From Pseudarthrobacter sp. AL07 (GTDB lineage: Bacteria > Actinomycetota > Actinomycetes > Actinomycetales > Micrococcaceae): a DNA stretch of 64,000 nucleotides. Position numbers and translations under genes: made by a program. The notes under the pieces are model-generated. The model did not search any database. It saw only the letters and a program-made list of their open reading frames with translations, and was not told where the DNA came from. This document shows, piece by piece, positions 50,250 to 58,765 of this stretch (position 1 is the stretch's first letter; every line of letters begins with the position of its first letter). The stretch lies in assembly GCF_029960665.1 (NCBI RefSeq), contig NZ_JASBRB010000006.1, positions 1 to 64,000 of the forward strand, read 5' to 3'.

Positions 50250-50282
50250 GCCCGGCAGGAGGTTGGTGGCCTCCTGCCGGGC
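50250..50282 (-). terminator. Hairpin between the IniB-like and IniA-like genes
   Basis: GCCCGGCAGGAGG and CCTCCTGCCGGGC pair perfectly around a seven-base loop, 25 bases after the IniB-like stop and 54 before the IniA-like start. It may act as a partial terminator or an RNA stabiliser that makes the first gene product more abundant than the GTPases. Confidence 0.75.
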
Positions 50283-50306
50283 GCTCCCGGTACCCGGAAC
50301 TGATGC

Positions 50307-51461
50307 CTAGAGAACGATTGTCGAATCCTCGACTGCGATGTCTGTTTCGACGTCCAGATCGGTGTTGGTGGAGTTGTCCGAGTTGTCCTGGAAGGAGTCC
50401 TCGACCTCGACCTCAACCGGGTTGAAGGAATCAACAACCTCCACCTCGGTGGTCTCGGTCTGCGAGTTGTCGTTGAAGGAGTCCGCCAGGTCCACGGCCA
50501 CGTCGGTGTTGGTTGAGTTGTCCGAGTTGTCCTGGAAGGAATCCTCGATCGCGACGTCGGTGTTGGTGGAGCTGTCCGCGGAGGAGTTGTCCTGGAAGGA
50601 ATCCTCGATCTCGACGGCAACATCTGTGTTGGTGGAGTTGTCCGAGTTGTCGGAGTTATCAGAGTTATCGGAGTTGTCCTGGAAGGAATCCTCGATCTCC
50701 ACCGAGTTGTCCACGGAGTTGTCCGAATTGTCCGAGTTATCCGAGTTGTCCGAGTTGTCGGAGTTGTCGTTGAACGAATCAGCGACGTCAACGTCAACGT
50801 CGGTGTTGAACGAATCGTCCACATCCAGCTGGCTGTTGCCGATGTTGACATTGCCGCCGGCGGTGATCGAGTTGTCCGTGGTGTTGTCCGTGTTGTACGA
50901 GTCGGTGGTGTTGTAGGAGTCCCGGACATTGTTGTCGTCTCCGGCAGCCAGGGCCTGGTCGCCGGACGCGATGACAGCCTCGTTGTCGAACCACTGGTTC
51001 ACGTCGCCGTCGGCCCAGATGTTCTGGTTGACCGACTGGTCCGTGATCGTGTCGCGGTCGTCCACCGTTGAGGTGTAGGAGTAGTTGTTCACCACGTGGT
51101 GCAGTTGCTGGACGGCGTGGGCGTGGTCGTCATGCTGGTCGTGCCCCGCTGGTGGCGGGGTGTGGCCTGCGCCACCGCCTGCGCCTGGAGGAGGCGGTGT
51201 GTGGCCGGCGCCGCCGTTGCCGCCGGTCCACGAGGTGTTCCCGCCGGTGTTGTAATCCCGGTCGAAGGAAGAAGCGTTGACAGTGATGGGTGCGTAGTCC
51301 AGGACAACCGGCATGGCGGCGTCAACATCGGCGGCGCAGACTTCGCGCAGGCCGGCATCCTCGAGTGATTGCTCCGGATCGTTCAGGAACTCCTGGGCAG
51401 CGGCGGGGTTGTTGAACAGGCCCATCAGGAACTGGACGAGCTGGTTTGCGAGTGTAGGCAT
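50307..51461 (-). CDS. IniB-like protein with Asn/Asp/Ser tandem repeats
   Basis: This 384-residue very acidic protein starts MPTLANQLVQFLMGLFNNPA and EFLNDPEQSLEDAGLREVCA, an IniB N-terminal domain of about 60 residues. A Gly/Pro/His linker (about 70-125) leads to WADGDVNQWFDNEAVIASGD and then about 180 residues of repeats. Units are DSFQDNSDNSTNTDVAVEIE of about 20 residues and pure NSD triplets, four or five in a row. There is no signal peptide or membrane span. GAGG precedes the ATG. Repeats could form a beta-solenoid or a disordered scaffold; function unknown. Confidence 0.87.
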   Translation of the reverse strand: MPTLANQLVQFLMGLFNNPAAAQEFLNDPEQSLEDAGLREVCAADVDAAMPVVLDYAPITVNASSFDRDYNTGGNTSWTGGNGGAGHTPPPPGAGGGAGHTPPPAGHDQHDDHAHAVQQLHHVVNNYSYTSTVDDRDTITDQSVNQNIWADGDVNQWFDNEAVIASGDQALAAGDDNNVRDSYNTTDSYNTDNTTDNSITAGGNVNIGNSQLDVDDSFNTDVDVDVADSFNDNSDNSDNSDNSDNSDNSVDNSVEIEDSFQDNSDNSDNSDNSDNSTNTDVAVEIEDSFQDNSSADSSTNTDVAIEDSFQDNSDNSTNTDVAVDLADSFNDNSQTETTEVEVVDSFNPVEVEVEDSFQDNSDNSTNTDLDVETDIAVEDSTIVL

Positions 51462-51502
51462 TGGATGGTCCTCAAATCTTCTCTGAGTTGTGGATCGCCA
51501 GG

Positions 51503-51541
51503 CCTTGGTGCCGGGCTTAAATCAAACTTAAGGTCCTTGGT
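51503..51541 (-). promoter_or_regulatory. Candidate regulator site upstream of the IniB-like gene
   Basis: CTTAA-ATCAAAC-TTAAG at 51516-51532 is a small palindrome flanked by direct repeats CCTTGGT at 51503 and 51535. It lies 55 bases before the IniB-like start, in the gap after the LuxR-type gene. It is a candidate binding site for that regulator, on position only. Confidence 0.4.
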
Positions 51542-51586
51542 AGGGGCCGGGCATCGGGTTGTGTCCCCGTACCCGGATCCCCCGCA

Positions 51587-53680
51587 TTAGGGGTTTGCCT
51601 TTCCGTGGTTAGGGGCACTAGGGCCTCCGTCCGGGCCCGGGTGATCTGCACTTAGCGCCAGCCTCAGGCGCACCAGCAGATCGGAGCGGTTTTCGGCCCC
51701 AAGCCTCCGCCGCATCCTGGCAATGTGATGTTCAGCGGTACGGGGGGAAATATAGATGGCTTCGCCGATTTCCCGGTATGTCTTCCCTTCCAGGACCAAC
51801 CGCGCCACTTCTTTTTCGCGTTCGCTGAGCCCCGAGGCGTCCGGATGCGCGCCATGGTTGTTCTCTGCGGCGCTGCGGCGTACTTCCGGTGACCGCCCGG
51901 CGGGTGGCCCGGTGGTTCCGCCCTGCGGGTGGAGGTCCCTGGCGCAGGCAAGGAGCCGCACCATGTCCCTGCGTTCGTCTGCCTGCGCGGCCGCATGTCC
52001 TGCCAGCCGGGCCCCTTCCCACGGCATGCCCACGACTTTCAGTCCCCGGGCAGCGTTCTCCACATCCGTCGCCTGGAACCGGCCGGCCATGACGCTGACC
52101 CAGGCCTTGCCGGCGGCGGCGAGCACAGCGGCCATGTGACTGTAGTCCGCGGCCCGCACCAGCGCTGCTGCATGCGGGGCAAGGTCGGCCGGGCTTTTGT
52201 TCAGCAGGGCAGCCTGGACCGCCGCCCAGTGAAGCGGAACGGCCCACAGGGGCGGCTCCCCCAGCCTGGCCAGCAGAGCCCACGCTTCATCCAGATAATG
52301 CGCGACGCGCCGTGTCTCCCGCAACCGGGCGGCAGCAATCATCAGTTCGCCCCACGGCAGCAGGCTGTAAAGGTCGACGGCGGTGTGCAGCATCGCTTCG
52401 CGGGCGCGTTCCCAGGCCATCACCAGGTCATGGACGTCGCCGCTGCGCCGCGCAAGGCCCACTTCCAGGGCCGCGCACAGGAACTCGTCCCTGGGCACCA
52501 GCGGCCAGTGGTTTGCTTTTGAGGCTTCGTTGATGGCCAGCCGTGCTTCGTCAGCATCGTCCTGCTGCATGGCCGACCACGCCTGCAGGAGGTGCAGCCG
52601 TGGCCTGGCTGCGTCACCGCCCTGCCTCGCGGCGACGGCGGAGCGGATGATGGTGTCCGCTACGTGGGGTTCACCGCTGTGGAGGGCCAGCAACGCGGCC
52701 AACGCTCCAGGGGTGTCCGGGAGGGGCAGCGCCGAACCGTACGCGTTGAGCATGTCCGAAGCATGGATCAGCAGGGGAAGGCCCCTGTGCGGATCCCACT
52801 CCAGCGACTCCATCACGCCCTTGCCCGTTTGTGAAAGCGCCACCGCCAGGAGGGTGGGCGACACCGGTGCCGACTCTGCGGGAATGGCCTCTTCCGCGCC
52901 CGTCCGGTTGCCGCTGCCGATCATGGCCACAGCGGCGAGCGGGGCGGACCGGCCCATGTTCGCCGGACCAAGCCAGGCATAGAGGTCGGCGCTACGGACC
53001 AGCAGCCCGCGCTGTGCCCAGACGGAAGCGGCAACATCCACCCCAAGCCTGACATCGGGCGGATCGGAGCTCACCAGGAGACCGTCAATAATCCGGCCGG
53101 CGGCGTCGAGGTCGCCCGCGGCGGCTGCGGCCTGCGCGCGGCGGGCAGCCGTGCGCAGTTCGTCAGCCCCTGCCAGCAGGGCTTCGCTGTACAGCTGGGT
53201 GGCCAGAGCGGGGTCGTGCTGCAGCGCTTTGTCCGCTGCCGCTTCAAGTTCCGCGGCGACCCTCGAGTCGGCAAGTCCGCCTCTCGCCAGCTCGCGGGCA
53301 AGGTCGCCGAGGGGCCGGCCCTCGGCCGAAACAAAACCGACGAGTTCCCGCTGCAGTGCATGCACCCGGGATGTGGGGGTGACGTTTAGGAGAGCGTGCT
53401 GTGCCGGACCGGCGACGGTCCCGTCGGCAAGCAGCAGGCCCGAGGCCTCGGCACGCCGGATCACCGCGTCCCGGCCCGGACTGTCACGACCTTCCAGCTT
53501 GTGCGCCAGCTCCGCTGGCAGCGGACCTGGCAGGGTGAACCCCACGGAAAGCGCCAGCAGGAGTTCGCGGACCGCCGTATTCTCGCCCCGCAAGTGCTGG
53601 GCCATGTGACTGGCACCGCCGGGGGACGTCGTCCCTGCCTCATGAAGTTCCCGTTCGGGCTGCATATGATCGGCTGCCAT
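51587..53680 (-). CDS. LuxR-type transcription regulator, IniR-like architecture
   Basis: This 697-residue protein has a C-terminal LuxR helix-turn-helix (GLSEREKEVARLVLEGKTYR, then EIGEAIYISPRTAEHHIARM). The rest, about 600 residues, is Ala/Leu-rich and helical, resembling the TPR-like arms of MalT/LAL regulators, but no Walker A motif is visible, so the usual ATPase module is missing. It starts three bases after the Hsp70-like stop and lies before the IniB-like gene, so it probably controls the dynamin operon, as LuxR-type IniR does in mycobacteria. Confidence 0.88.
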   Translation of the reverse strand: MAADHMQPERELHEAGTTSPGGASHMAQHLRGENTAVRELLLALSVGFTLPGPLPAELAHKLEGRDSPGRDAVIRRAEASGLLLADGTVAGPAQHALLNVTPTSRVHALQRELVGFVSAEGRPLGDLARELARGGLADSRVAAELEAAADKALQHDPALATQLYSEALLAGADELRTAARRAQAAAAAGDLDAAGRIIDGLLVSSDPPDVRLGVDVAASVWAQRGLLVRSADLYAWLGPANMGRSAPLAAVAMIGSGNRTGAEEAIPAESAPVSPTLLAVALSQTGKGVMESLEWDPHRGLPLLIHASDMLNAYGSALPLPDTPGALAALLALHSGEPHVADTIIRSAVAARQGGDAARPRLHLLQAWSAMQQDDADEARLAINEASKANHWPLVPRDEFLCAALEVGLARRSGDVHDLVMAWERAREAMLHTAVDLYSLLPWGELMIAAARLRETRRVAHYLDEAWALLARLGEPPLWAVPLHWAAVQAALLNKSPADLAPHAAALVRAADYSHMAAVLAAAGKAWVSVMAGRFQATDVENAARGLKVVGMPWEGARLAGHAAAQADERRDMVRLLACARDLHPQGGTTGPPAGRSPEVRRSAAENNHGAHPDASGLSEREKEVARLVLEGKTYREIGEAIYISPRTAEHHIARMRRRLGAENRSDLLVRLRLALSADHPGPDGGPSAPNHGKANP

Positions 53681-53683
53681 GAC

Positions 53684-55741
53684 TCAGACCGCCGGCTCGG
53701 TGGGTTGAACGGGATCCGTGGGTACCGGTGCGGGGTCCGTGGTCGGGTCAGGCTCCGGCGCAGGGGCCGACGACGGCTCGGGAGCCGGGTCGGCGGTCGG
53801 GTCCGTCGTCGGATCAGGCGCAGGCTCCGCCGTTGGATCCGGCGCAGGCTCCGCCGTTGGATCCGGAGCAGGCTCCGCCGTTGGATCCGGAGCCGGGTCA
53901 GTGGTCGGATCCGGAGCCGGGTCAGTGGTCGGATCCGGAGCCGGGTCAGGGGCCGGGTCGGTAGTGGGGTCGGTCGTAGGGTCAGGTACAGGATCGACGG
54001 GCAATGTGCCAGGGCCCGGGTCCGCAGTCGGGTTGGTCACCGGATCCGGGGTGGAGCCTCCGGAACCCGGTGCGGGCTCCCCCGAGGTACCCGGTCCGGC
54101 AGCGGCCCCGCCGGCGGCCGGTTGGCCGGCTTCGGTTGGTGGCCTGCTGGTGGGCGACGCAGCGATGTCCAGTCCCGCAGCACTGGCCGCCACACTGCTG
54201 TTCTTCGGCCTGGCGCTGGCTTCAATCCCCTGCACCGGGACCTGCGCCGTGCCTGCTCCCGCCGCGGCGCCACCGGTGCCGGGGCCACCGGTGGCCCCAG
54301 GAGGTGCAGCGCTCGGGATCTCCTTGTTGGCTGCATCTGCTGGCGGGACGAACATCGCCGTAAGGCTGCCGAGTCCGTCCGGGCTCTGGGCTGCCGTCGC
54401 TGTGAGCCCGGTGAAGAGCGCGGCTACGGCTGCCACCGCAGTCAACCGCACGGTCGAGCGCGGGTGATGAACGCCGCCATGCGCACCGCCCTTGCGCCCG
54501 GCGGCGTGGGCACCGGAGGTGTGTGCTGCGGCACCGGCGGCGGCGTGCCGGGACCAGCTGGATCGTCGGCCTGCAACTCCAGGATGCCCGTCAGTCCGCG
54601 TGACGACGACAGCGGAGGGTGGGTGTTCGGTCAGGGCAGCGGGCTGCACGGCCCCCTCCGGCTGCGTGCGGAGGGCGGCAACCGCGGCGCCGAGGCAGAT
54701 GGATGACTTGGGATCGGCATCCACGGCGATGGGCCGGTCCAGCTGCTCCGAAATCAGCTGCGCCACCAGGGGAATGCGCGACGAGCCGCCGATGAGAAGC
54801 ACCGCGGACAGGTCAGCCGGGGTGAGCCCCAGGTCCTGGAGCGAACGCTCCAAGGCATCCACTGTCTCCTTGATGGGCTCGCTGATCATTGCCTCGAACT
54901 CGGAACGGACCAGCCGCACCTGCTGCTGGAACCCCGGCAGCAGCACCGAAATGCTGGCCTCGCTGTCCGCGGACAGTGCCTCCTTGGCTTCAACACACTC
55001 CCGCCGCAGGCGCGACAGGGCCGCCAGGGCGCCGGGCGCCGACGGGTCAAGATTGGCCAGGCCCTGCCCGGCGTGATCGGCAACGTATCGCAGGACAGCT
55101 ACATCGAAGTCGGCGCCGCCCAGCCCCTCGATCCCTTCGGGACGGCCCAGCAGCTCAAAGTGGCCGGCGTCCGTTTTCTTCAAGACTGCGGTGTCGAAGG
55201 TCCCTCCACCGAGGTCGTAGACGGCGATGGTACTGCCGTCCTCCACCCGCACCTGTGCGGCGTAGTGCAGCGCCGCCGCTTCCGGCTCGCTGATCAGGGT
55301 TACGTTGGCGAGACCCTTGGCCGCGAGAGCCGCGAGGATGAGTTCCGTCCGGTGAGCGCCCCACGAGGCCGGGTGGGAAAGGACAATGGCCGACGGCGGT
55401 GCGCCCTCGCGCTCTTCGGCGCGGTCTGCGACCCAGCGGACCATCGTGGCGAACACGTCTTGGGCTGGAAGCTGCAGTGTGCCCACCGAGATTGGTACCT
55501 CATCGCCCACCCGGCGTTTGAATTCCCGCACCACCCGTTCGGGGGAATCAAGGCCGCGGCGTTCGGCAGCCTCACCCACCAGAATTGGCCCTTCCGCCGG
55601 GTAGTAGACCACAGATGGCACTGCAGTGCTGCGGAGTCCCAGCGGAAAGCTCTCCGGAACACGCGAAGAGTTCTGATCGATTCGGAGGAGGGCAGCAGCT
55701 GTGAAACTGGTCCCGACGTCTATGGCGAGAACGAAGTCCAT
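53684..55741 (-). CDS. Hsp70-like ATPase with membrane anchor and Pro/Asp-repeat tail
   Basis: This 685-residue protein starts MDFVLAIDVGTSFTAAALLR, with the Hsp70/actin ATPase over about residues 1-365: phosphate 1 AIDVGTSFTAA, phosphate 2 IAVYDLGGGTFDTAV and adenosine VLLIGGSSRIPLVAQLI. The peptide-binding domain of DnaK is missing. Instead there is a basic stretch, one membrane span at about residues 425-445 (VRLTAVAAVAALFTGLTATA) and an outer tail of about 230 residues ending in DPTTDPAPDPTAEPAPDPT repeats. This suggests a membrane-bound sensor or switch. It is the first gene before the LuxR regulator. Confidence 0.87.
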   Translation of the reverse strand: MDFVLAIDVGTSFTAAALLRIDQNSSRVPESFPLGLRSTAVPSVVYYPAEGPILVGEAAERRGLDSPERVVREFKRRVGDEVPISVGTLQLPAQDVFATMVRWVADRAEEREGAPPSAIVLSHPASWGAHRTELILAALAAKGLANVTLISEPEAAALHYAAQVRVEDGSTIAVYDLGGGTFDTAVLKKTDAGHFELLGRPEGIEGLGGADFDVAVLRYVADHAGQGLANLDPSAPGALAALSRLRRECVEAKEALSADSEASISVLLPGFQQQVRLVRSEFEAMISEPIKETVDALERSLQDLGLTPADLSAVLLIGGSSRIPLVAQLISEQLDRPIAVDADPKSSICLGAAVAALRTQPEGAVQPAALTEHPPSAVVVTRTDGHPGVAGRRSSWSRHAAAGAAAHTSGAHAAGRKGGAHGGVHHPRSTVRLTAVAAVAALFTGLTATAAQSPDGLGSLTAMFVPPADAANKEIPSAAPPGATGGPGTGGAAAGAGTAQVPVQGIEASARPKNSSVAASAAGLDIAASPTSRPPTEAGQPAAGGAAAGPGTSGEPAPGSGGSTPDPVTNPTADPGPGTLPVDPVPDPTTDPTTDPAPDPAPDPTTDPAPDPTTDPAPDPTAEPAPDPTAEPAPDPTAEPAPDPTTDPTADPAPEPSSAPAPEPDPTTDPAPVPTDPVQPTEPAV

Positions 55742-55895
55742 GGGTACCTCGGAAAAACGCAGCGTGCCATCAGCGAGCTTCATCACTGACGAGCTGCAAC
55801 CAAGGTAGCATCACCGTCGGTCCGGCAACACCCTCATTCGTACATCGATTGGCGTATAGCTGGAGGTTGAGACGGGACGCCGGAGAAACCCCTGT

Positions 55896-57023
55896 TCAGA
55901 GGCCCGAGTAGGAATGCAGGCCATTAAAGAACTGGTTGACTATGGTGAAATTGAAGACCACGCAGAGGTAGCCGACGATCGAGAGCCAGGCCGCGCGGGT
56001 GCCGGTCCAGCCCCGGGTGGCGCGGGCGTGCAGGTAACCGGCGTAGACCACCCAGATCACAAAGGTCCAGACTTCCTTGGTGTCCCAGCCCCAGAAGCGG
56101 CCCCAGGCCTTTTCGGCCCAGATGGCACCGAACATGAGGGTGAACGTCCAGCCGATGAACGCGATGGCGTTGATCCGGTAGGACAGGTTTTCCAGGCTCA
56201 GGGCCGAGGGAACCAGGCGCATAAAGCCAAGCTTGTCCGCGCCGCCGGCGGCCACCGTCTTTTGCCGGTGCGTCTGCACCAGCTGCAGTGCGGACATCGC
56301 GAACGTGAGGGTGAAGAGGGACGATGACATCACGGCGATGGAAACGTGGATGACCAGCCAGTAGCTCTGCAGCGCCGGAACCAGGTGGCCCACGGGCGTC
56401 CAGAACGCCACCGAGGCGGCCACGAGCATGATGATTACCAGGCCCACCACGAAGGTGCCCAGGAAGCGAAGGTCGCGGCGGATCAGCACCAGCAGGAACA
56501 CGGCCGTGACAACGAACGCCCCCGTGGTGAGGAACTCGTACATGTTGCCCCAGGGCACGCGGCCGGACCCGATGGCACGCGTGATCACGCCGGCGCCGTG
56601 GATCAAGACACCGAGGACCGTGAGGGCGACGGCGACCCGCGCCGGAACGCGCCGTTCCGCCGCGTAGCGCATGTCGGCGTCGGCGGTCTGCCCTGCCCCG
56701 GAAGCCGGCCCGCCCTGCTTGGCAACGGACGACGACGGCCGCTCGGCCCGTCCCACGGGTCCGGCCAGGTGTGAGTCCACCCTGTCCACTGCCGCACTGT
56801 CCACTGCCACTATGTCCGCTGGCGCGGCTGAGCCGGCGCCGGCCATCGCGGGTACCCTGGCCGCGGCAGCCTCGGCCGCTTTCAGGTCAATGGCGCGCAA
56901 CGCTTTGCTGCTCTTCGCGAGGTCCCAGGCGAAGGCGATGAAGGCCACGGTGTAGGTGCCGGCGGCGAGCAGCATAAACAGCTCGCTGTACTGGCCCATT
57001 GCTTCGTTGATGGCGAACGGCAT
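55896..57023 (-). CDS. ccsB: Cytochrome c biogenesis protein CcsB (ResC/CcsA type)
   Basis: This 375-residue membrane protein has about eight spans and the CcsA heme-handling motif WGRFWGWDTKEVWTFVIWVV near the end. HVSIAVMSSSLFTLTFAMSA and NLSYRINAIAFIGWTFTLM carry the expected histidine regions. It pairs with ResB to move heme and attach it to cytochrome c outside the membrane. Its start overlaps the resB stop (TAATG). Confidence 0.94.
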   Translation of the reverse strand: MPFAINEAMGQYSELFMLLAAGTYTVAFIAFAWDLAKSSKALRAIDLKAAEAAAARVPAMAGAGSAAPADIVAVDSAAVDRVDSHLAGPVGRAERPSSSVAKQGGPASGAGQTADADMRYAAERRVPARVAVALTVLGVLIHGAGVITRAIGSGRVPWGNMYEFLTTGAFVVTAVFLLVLIRRDLRFLGTFVVGLVIIMLVAASVAFWTPVGHLVPALQSYWLVIHVSIAVMSSSLFTLTFAMSALQLVQTHRQKTVAAGGADKLGFMRLVPSALSLENLSYRINAIAFIGWTFTLMFGAIWAEKAWGRFWGWDTKEVWTFVIWVVYAGYLHARATRGWTGTRAAWLSIVGYLCVVFNFTIVNQFFNGLHSYSGL

Positions 57024-58765
57024 TACTTGTCCTTTTTCGGCCCGGTGGGGCCAGCTGGAGAGGTGAGCGAGACTGCGCCATTATCACCCTGGCGGCTGGG
57101 AGTTTGCTGGGTGACGCTGGAATCAGAGTGGGAATCGGGATCCTCGATCTGCCACTCTTCGGACAGCAGCTTGCGGATGACGGCCGCCTCCGCGGCGAGC
57201 CGGTGGTCCTCACCGCGGGCAAGCAGGCCATACTCCACCATGGTCCGGCCATCCCCGTGGGTTCCGGTCCGGATCCAGACGCGGCGCCGGTTGACGTAGA
57301 GCGAGACGATCAGGCCGCCCACGGCCAGCAGCGCGAATATGAGCGCGTAGAGCTGGCCCGGGTTGTGGTGGATGTCTACGCCCACATACCGCTTCACGCT
57401 GTCAAAGCTGATGCTGCCTTTGCCGTCCGGCAGGTCGTAGGTGCTGCCCGGCGCCAGGGTGATGCCACCGGCGTCCAGGTTGCGGGCGTTCAGCGGGGTG
57501 AGGTCACTGACGTCCAGTTCGAAGACGTTCTGCGGGGAGCCGGCGTCCAGGCCGAGGTCACCGAAGTAGGAGTTGAGAGTCAGCCGCGGGTTGAACAGGT
57601 CCGGATCGCCGCTGAAAGACACGCCCTCGTCGGTGACAAACGCTGTGGGCAGGAAGAACCCCACGAAGCCAAGCTGTTCGGGCCGGGCGTCCGGGACCTT
57701 GATCACCAGGGACGAGTAGTAGTTGTCACCCTGGAGTTTAGCCACCACGGGACCCTGCATGGCCACGTTGCCGGCGCCGTCGCGGATGGTCACCACGGGC
57801 GCGTAGCCGTTGCCGGTCAGGTAGATGCTGGTGCCGCCCAGGGTCACGGGGTCGTTGACCTTCAGGACTTCCTGCCTGGCAGGCGAGTCCGGGGTTTCCC
57901 GGGTGGTGACTTCGGCGTTGAAGTCGATGGGCTGACCGATTTTGCCTGGTGATTCGCGGTCAAACAGGACGTCGAATTTGTCCAGCTGGATGGAGTACGG
58001 CTGCAGCTGGCTGGACTGGAAGTTGGTGCCGGGGGTGAATTGGTCGTAGCCCACCAGCGTGTTCACGAAGGTGTCGCCCTCCACCAGGATGCGCTGGCCG
58101 CTGTAGCCGAACAGGCCGCCCACGGCCACGGACACCAGCACGCCGATCAGTGACGTGTGGAACACCAGGTTCCCCACTTCCTTGGCGAAGCCGCGCTCGG
58201 CGCCCAAAGACGGCCGCGCACCGTCGTCGTCCCTCACGTCAACGCGGTAGCCGCGCTTCTTCAGCACTCCGGCGGCACTGCGGATGGCGTCCGACGCCGG
58301 GAGGCCGGCGTCGGCGGGAACCACCAGGGTGCCGTACTCGGGGAGGCGGGAGAGACGTTTGGGGGTCCGCGGCGGCTGGGAGCGCATGGCCCTGTAGTGG
58401 GCGATGGCACGCGGGACCACGCAGCCGATCAGCGAGATGAACAGCAGGATGTAGATGGCCGAGAACCAGGCCGACGAATAGACGTCGTAGAGCTGCAGGG
58501 TATCCAGCAGCTTCCCGTAGTCCGGGTTGCCCTTGATGTACTGCGTCACGATGGACGGGTTGGCCGGGCGCTGCGGGAACAGGGACCCGGGCACCGCGGC
58601 AACGGCCAAGAGGAGCAGCAGGAACAGCGCCGTGCGCATGCTGGTCAGCTGGGTCCAGGCCCACCGCAGCATCTCCACCGGCCCCAGGACCGGCAGCGCC
58701 GCCTCAGTTTTGGCTGCGCCAACGGGGGCCGGAGACTTTTTGTTTGCTTTCACGCGCTCGCTCAT
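57023..58765 (-). CDS. resB: Cytochrome c biogenesis protein ResB
   Basis: This 580-residue protein starts MSERVKANKKSPAPVGAAKT and has three N-terminal spans (TALFLLLLLAVAAVPGSLFP and others), a large extracytoplasmic domain of about 330 residues and a last span near residue 470 (LYALIFALLAVGGLIVSLYV). QRPANPSIVTQYI is the family-conserved start region. It forms the heme lyase with CcsB. Its ATG overlaps the ccdA stop (TGATG), and a charged tail follows the last span. Confidence 0.94.
   Translation of the reverse strand: MSERVKANKKSPAPVGAAKTEAALPVLGPVEMLRWAWTQLTSMRTALFLLLLLAVAAVPGSLFPQRPANPSIVTQYIKGNPDYGKLLDTLQLYDVYSSAWFSAIYILLFISLIGCVVPRAIAHYRAMRSQPPRTPKRLSRLPEYGTLVVPADAGLPASDAIRSAAGVLKKRGYRVDVRDDDGARPSLGAERGFAKEVGNLVFHTSLIGVLVSVAVGGLFGYSGQRILVEGDTFVNTLVGYDQFTPGTNFQSSQLQPYSIQLDKFDVLFDRESPGKIGQPIDFNAEVTTRETPDSPARQEVLKVNDPVTLGGTSIYLTGNGYAPVVTIRDGAGNVAMQGPVVAKLQGDNYYSSLVIKVPDARPEQLGFVGFFLPTAFVTDEGVSFSGDPDLFNPRLTLNSYFGDLGLDAGSPQNVFELDVSDLTPLNARNLDAGGITLAPGSTYDLPDGKGSISFDSVKRYVGVDIHHNPGQLYALIFALLAVGGLIVSLYVNRRRVWIRTGTHGDGRTMVEYGLLARGEDHRLAAEAAVIRKLLSEEWQIEDPDSHSDSSVTQQTPSRQGDNGAVSLTSPAGPTGPKKDK

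Noticed and set aside
50338..50916. CRISPR-like short repeats on the plus strand
   Set aside because: The periodic bases encode NSD and DSFQDNS repeats of the IniB-like protein on the minus strand; there are no unique spacers of constant length.
53718..54000. Tandem DNA repeats that could be a satellite or CRISPR
   Set aside because: They encode the Pro/Asp/Thr tail of the Hsp70-like protein in frame.
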